In this document: piece after piece, positions 5,818-6,027 of the stretch
Layout: every line of letters begins with the position of its first letter
How positions within the stretch are numbered: position 1 is the stretch's first letter
Assembly: GCA_030018645.1 (NCBI GenBank)
Contig: JASEHX010000077.1
Location: 1-6,027 of the forward strand
Length of the DNA stretch: 6,027 bases
Direction of reading: 5' to 3'
DNA from: Candidatus Margulisiibacteriota bacterium
GTDB taxonomy: Bacteria > Margulisbacteria > WOR-1 > O2-12-FULL-45-9
Notes under the pieces: model-generated
The model's input: the letters and a program-made list of their open reading frames with translations, nothing else
Told to the model about the DNA's origin: nothing
The model's database searches: none
Translations under genes and position numbers: made by a program

Positions 5818-6027
5818 TTATTGCTCCTTAAGCATGCAACACTTCTTATATTTCTTTCCCGACCCGCAGGGACAAGGATCGTTGCGGCTCAAGCCAGTAA
5901 CTTTGGCTTTGGGGCGGACTTCTTCTGATCGGGAAATCTGCACGCGAAACATCATCTTGACCACCTCTTCCCGCACTCCCCGCATCATTTCCTGGAACAT
6001 GCCGTAGCCCTCAATTTTATATTCAAT
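5818..6027 (-). CDS. secA: Protein translocase subunit SecA, C-terminal 69 residues (5' end outside window)
   Basis: SecA is the ATPase that pushes preproteins through the SecYEG channel. Only its tail is here. The first residues (IEYKIEGYGMFQEMMRGVREEVVKMMFRVQI) match the end of the helical wing/scaffold region, where family members read YxxEGxxMFxxM. After a short linker comes the metal-binding tail, with RNDPCPCGSGKKYKKCC at 5836-5886. It has the CxC-x8-CC arrangement that binds zinc and contacts SecB and/or phospholipids or ribosomes. The linker between scaffold and tail (about 15 residues) is shorter than in E. coli or B. subtilis as I recall them. The ATG at 6000 is an internal Met, not the start, because the frame continues to the window edge. 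The gene ends with TAA. Confidence 0.96.
   Translation of the reverse strand: MEYKIEGYGMFQEMMRGVREEVVKMMFRVQISRSEEVRPKAKVTGLSRNDPCPCGSGKKYKKCCMLKEQ

Overview
The window is a compact run of six genes, all on the minus strand. In transcription order from high to low coordinates they are: the 3' end of secA, prfB (release factor 2), a large membrane protein of the DUF5693 type, csaB (polysaccharide pyruvyl transferase), a TagA/WecG-type glycosyltransferase, and the 5' part of a secreted or lipid-anchored protein built of bacterial Ig-like (Big_5-type) domains joined by threonine tracts. There is almost no intergenic DNA: prfB/DUF5693, DUF5693/csaB and csaB/tagA all overlap, and secA/prfB and tagA/lipoprotein are separated by only 32 and 19 bases. 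No stretch over 300 bases lacks a gene, and I see no tRNA, rRNA, CRISPR array, transposase or phage gene.

Organism: this looks like an ordinary bacterial chromosome. The secA-prfB adjacency and the DUF5693-csaB-tagA cluster fit Firmicutes or related Terrabacteria, including uncultivated phyla such as Margulisbacteria/Saganbacteria. A Thr-linked Big_5 surface protein and a GC-rich palindrome lodged inside a coding region also remind me of genomes of uncultivated bacteria. The assignment is low-confidence inference; no taxonomic marker in the window settles it.

How the parts fit: SecA drives protein export and RF2 terminates translation at UGA/UAA. The middle three genes look like a translationally coupled cell-envelope polymer cassette: TagA-type transfer of an N-acetylhexosamine to a lipid-linked sugar, CsaB pyruvylation of a wall glycan (the ligand of SLH domains), and a polytopic DUF5693 protein of unassigned function. 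The last gene appears to be separately promoted. A near-consensus sigma-70-type promoter (TTGACA, 17 bases, TAAAAT) straddles the stop codon of tagA and would give a transcript starting only a few bases before the ATG.

The points most worth a second look are the GC-rich palindrome inside the signal-peptide coding region, the embedded near-leaderless promoter, the 702-base in-frame repeat in the Ig-like protein, and the uncharacterised DUF5693 partner of CsaB/TagA. I did not find a convincing new defence or mobile system.
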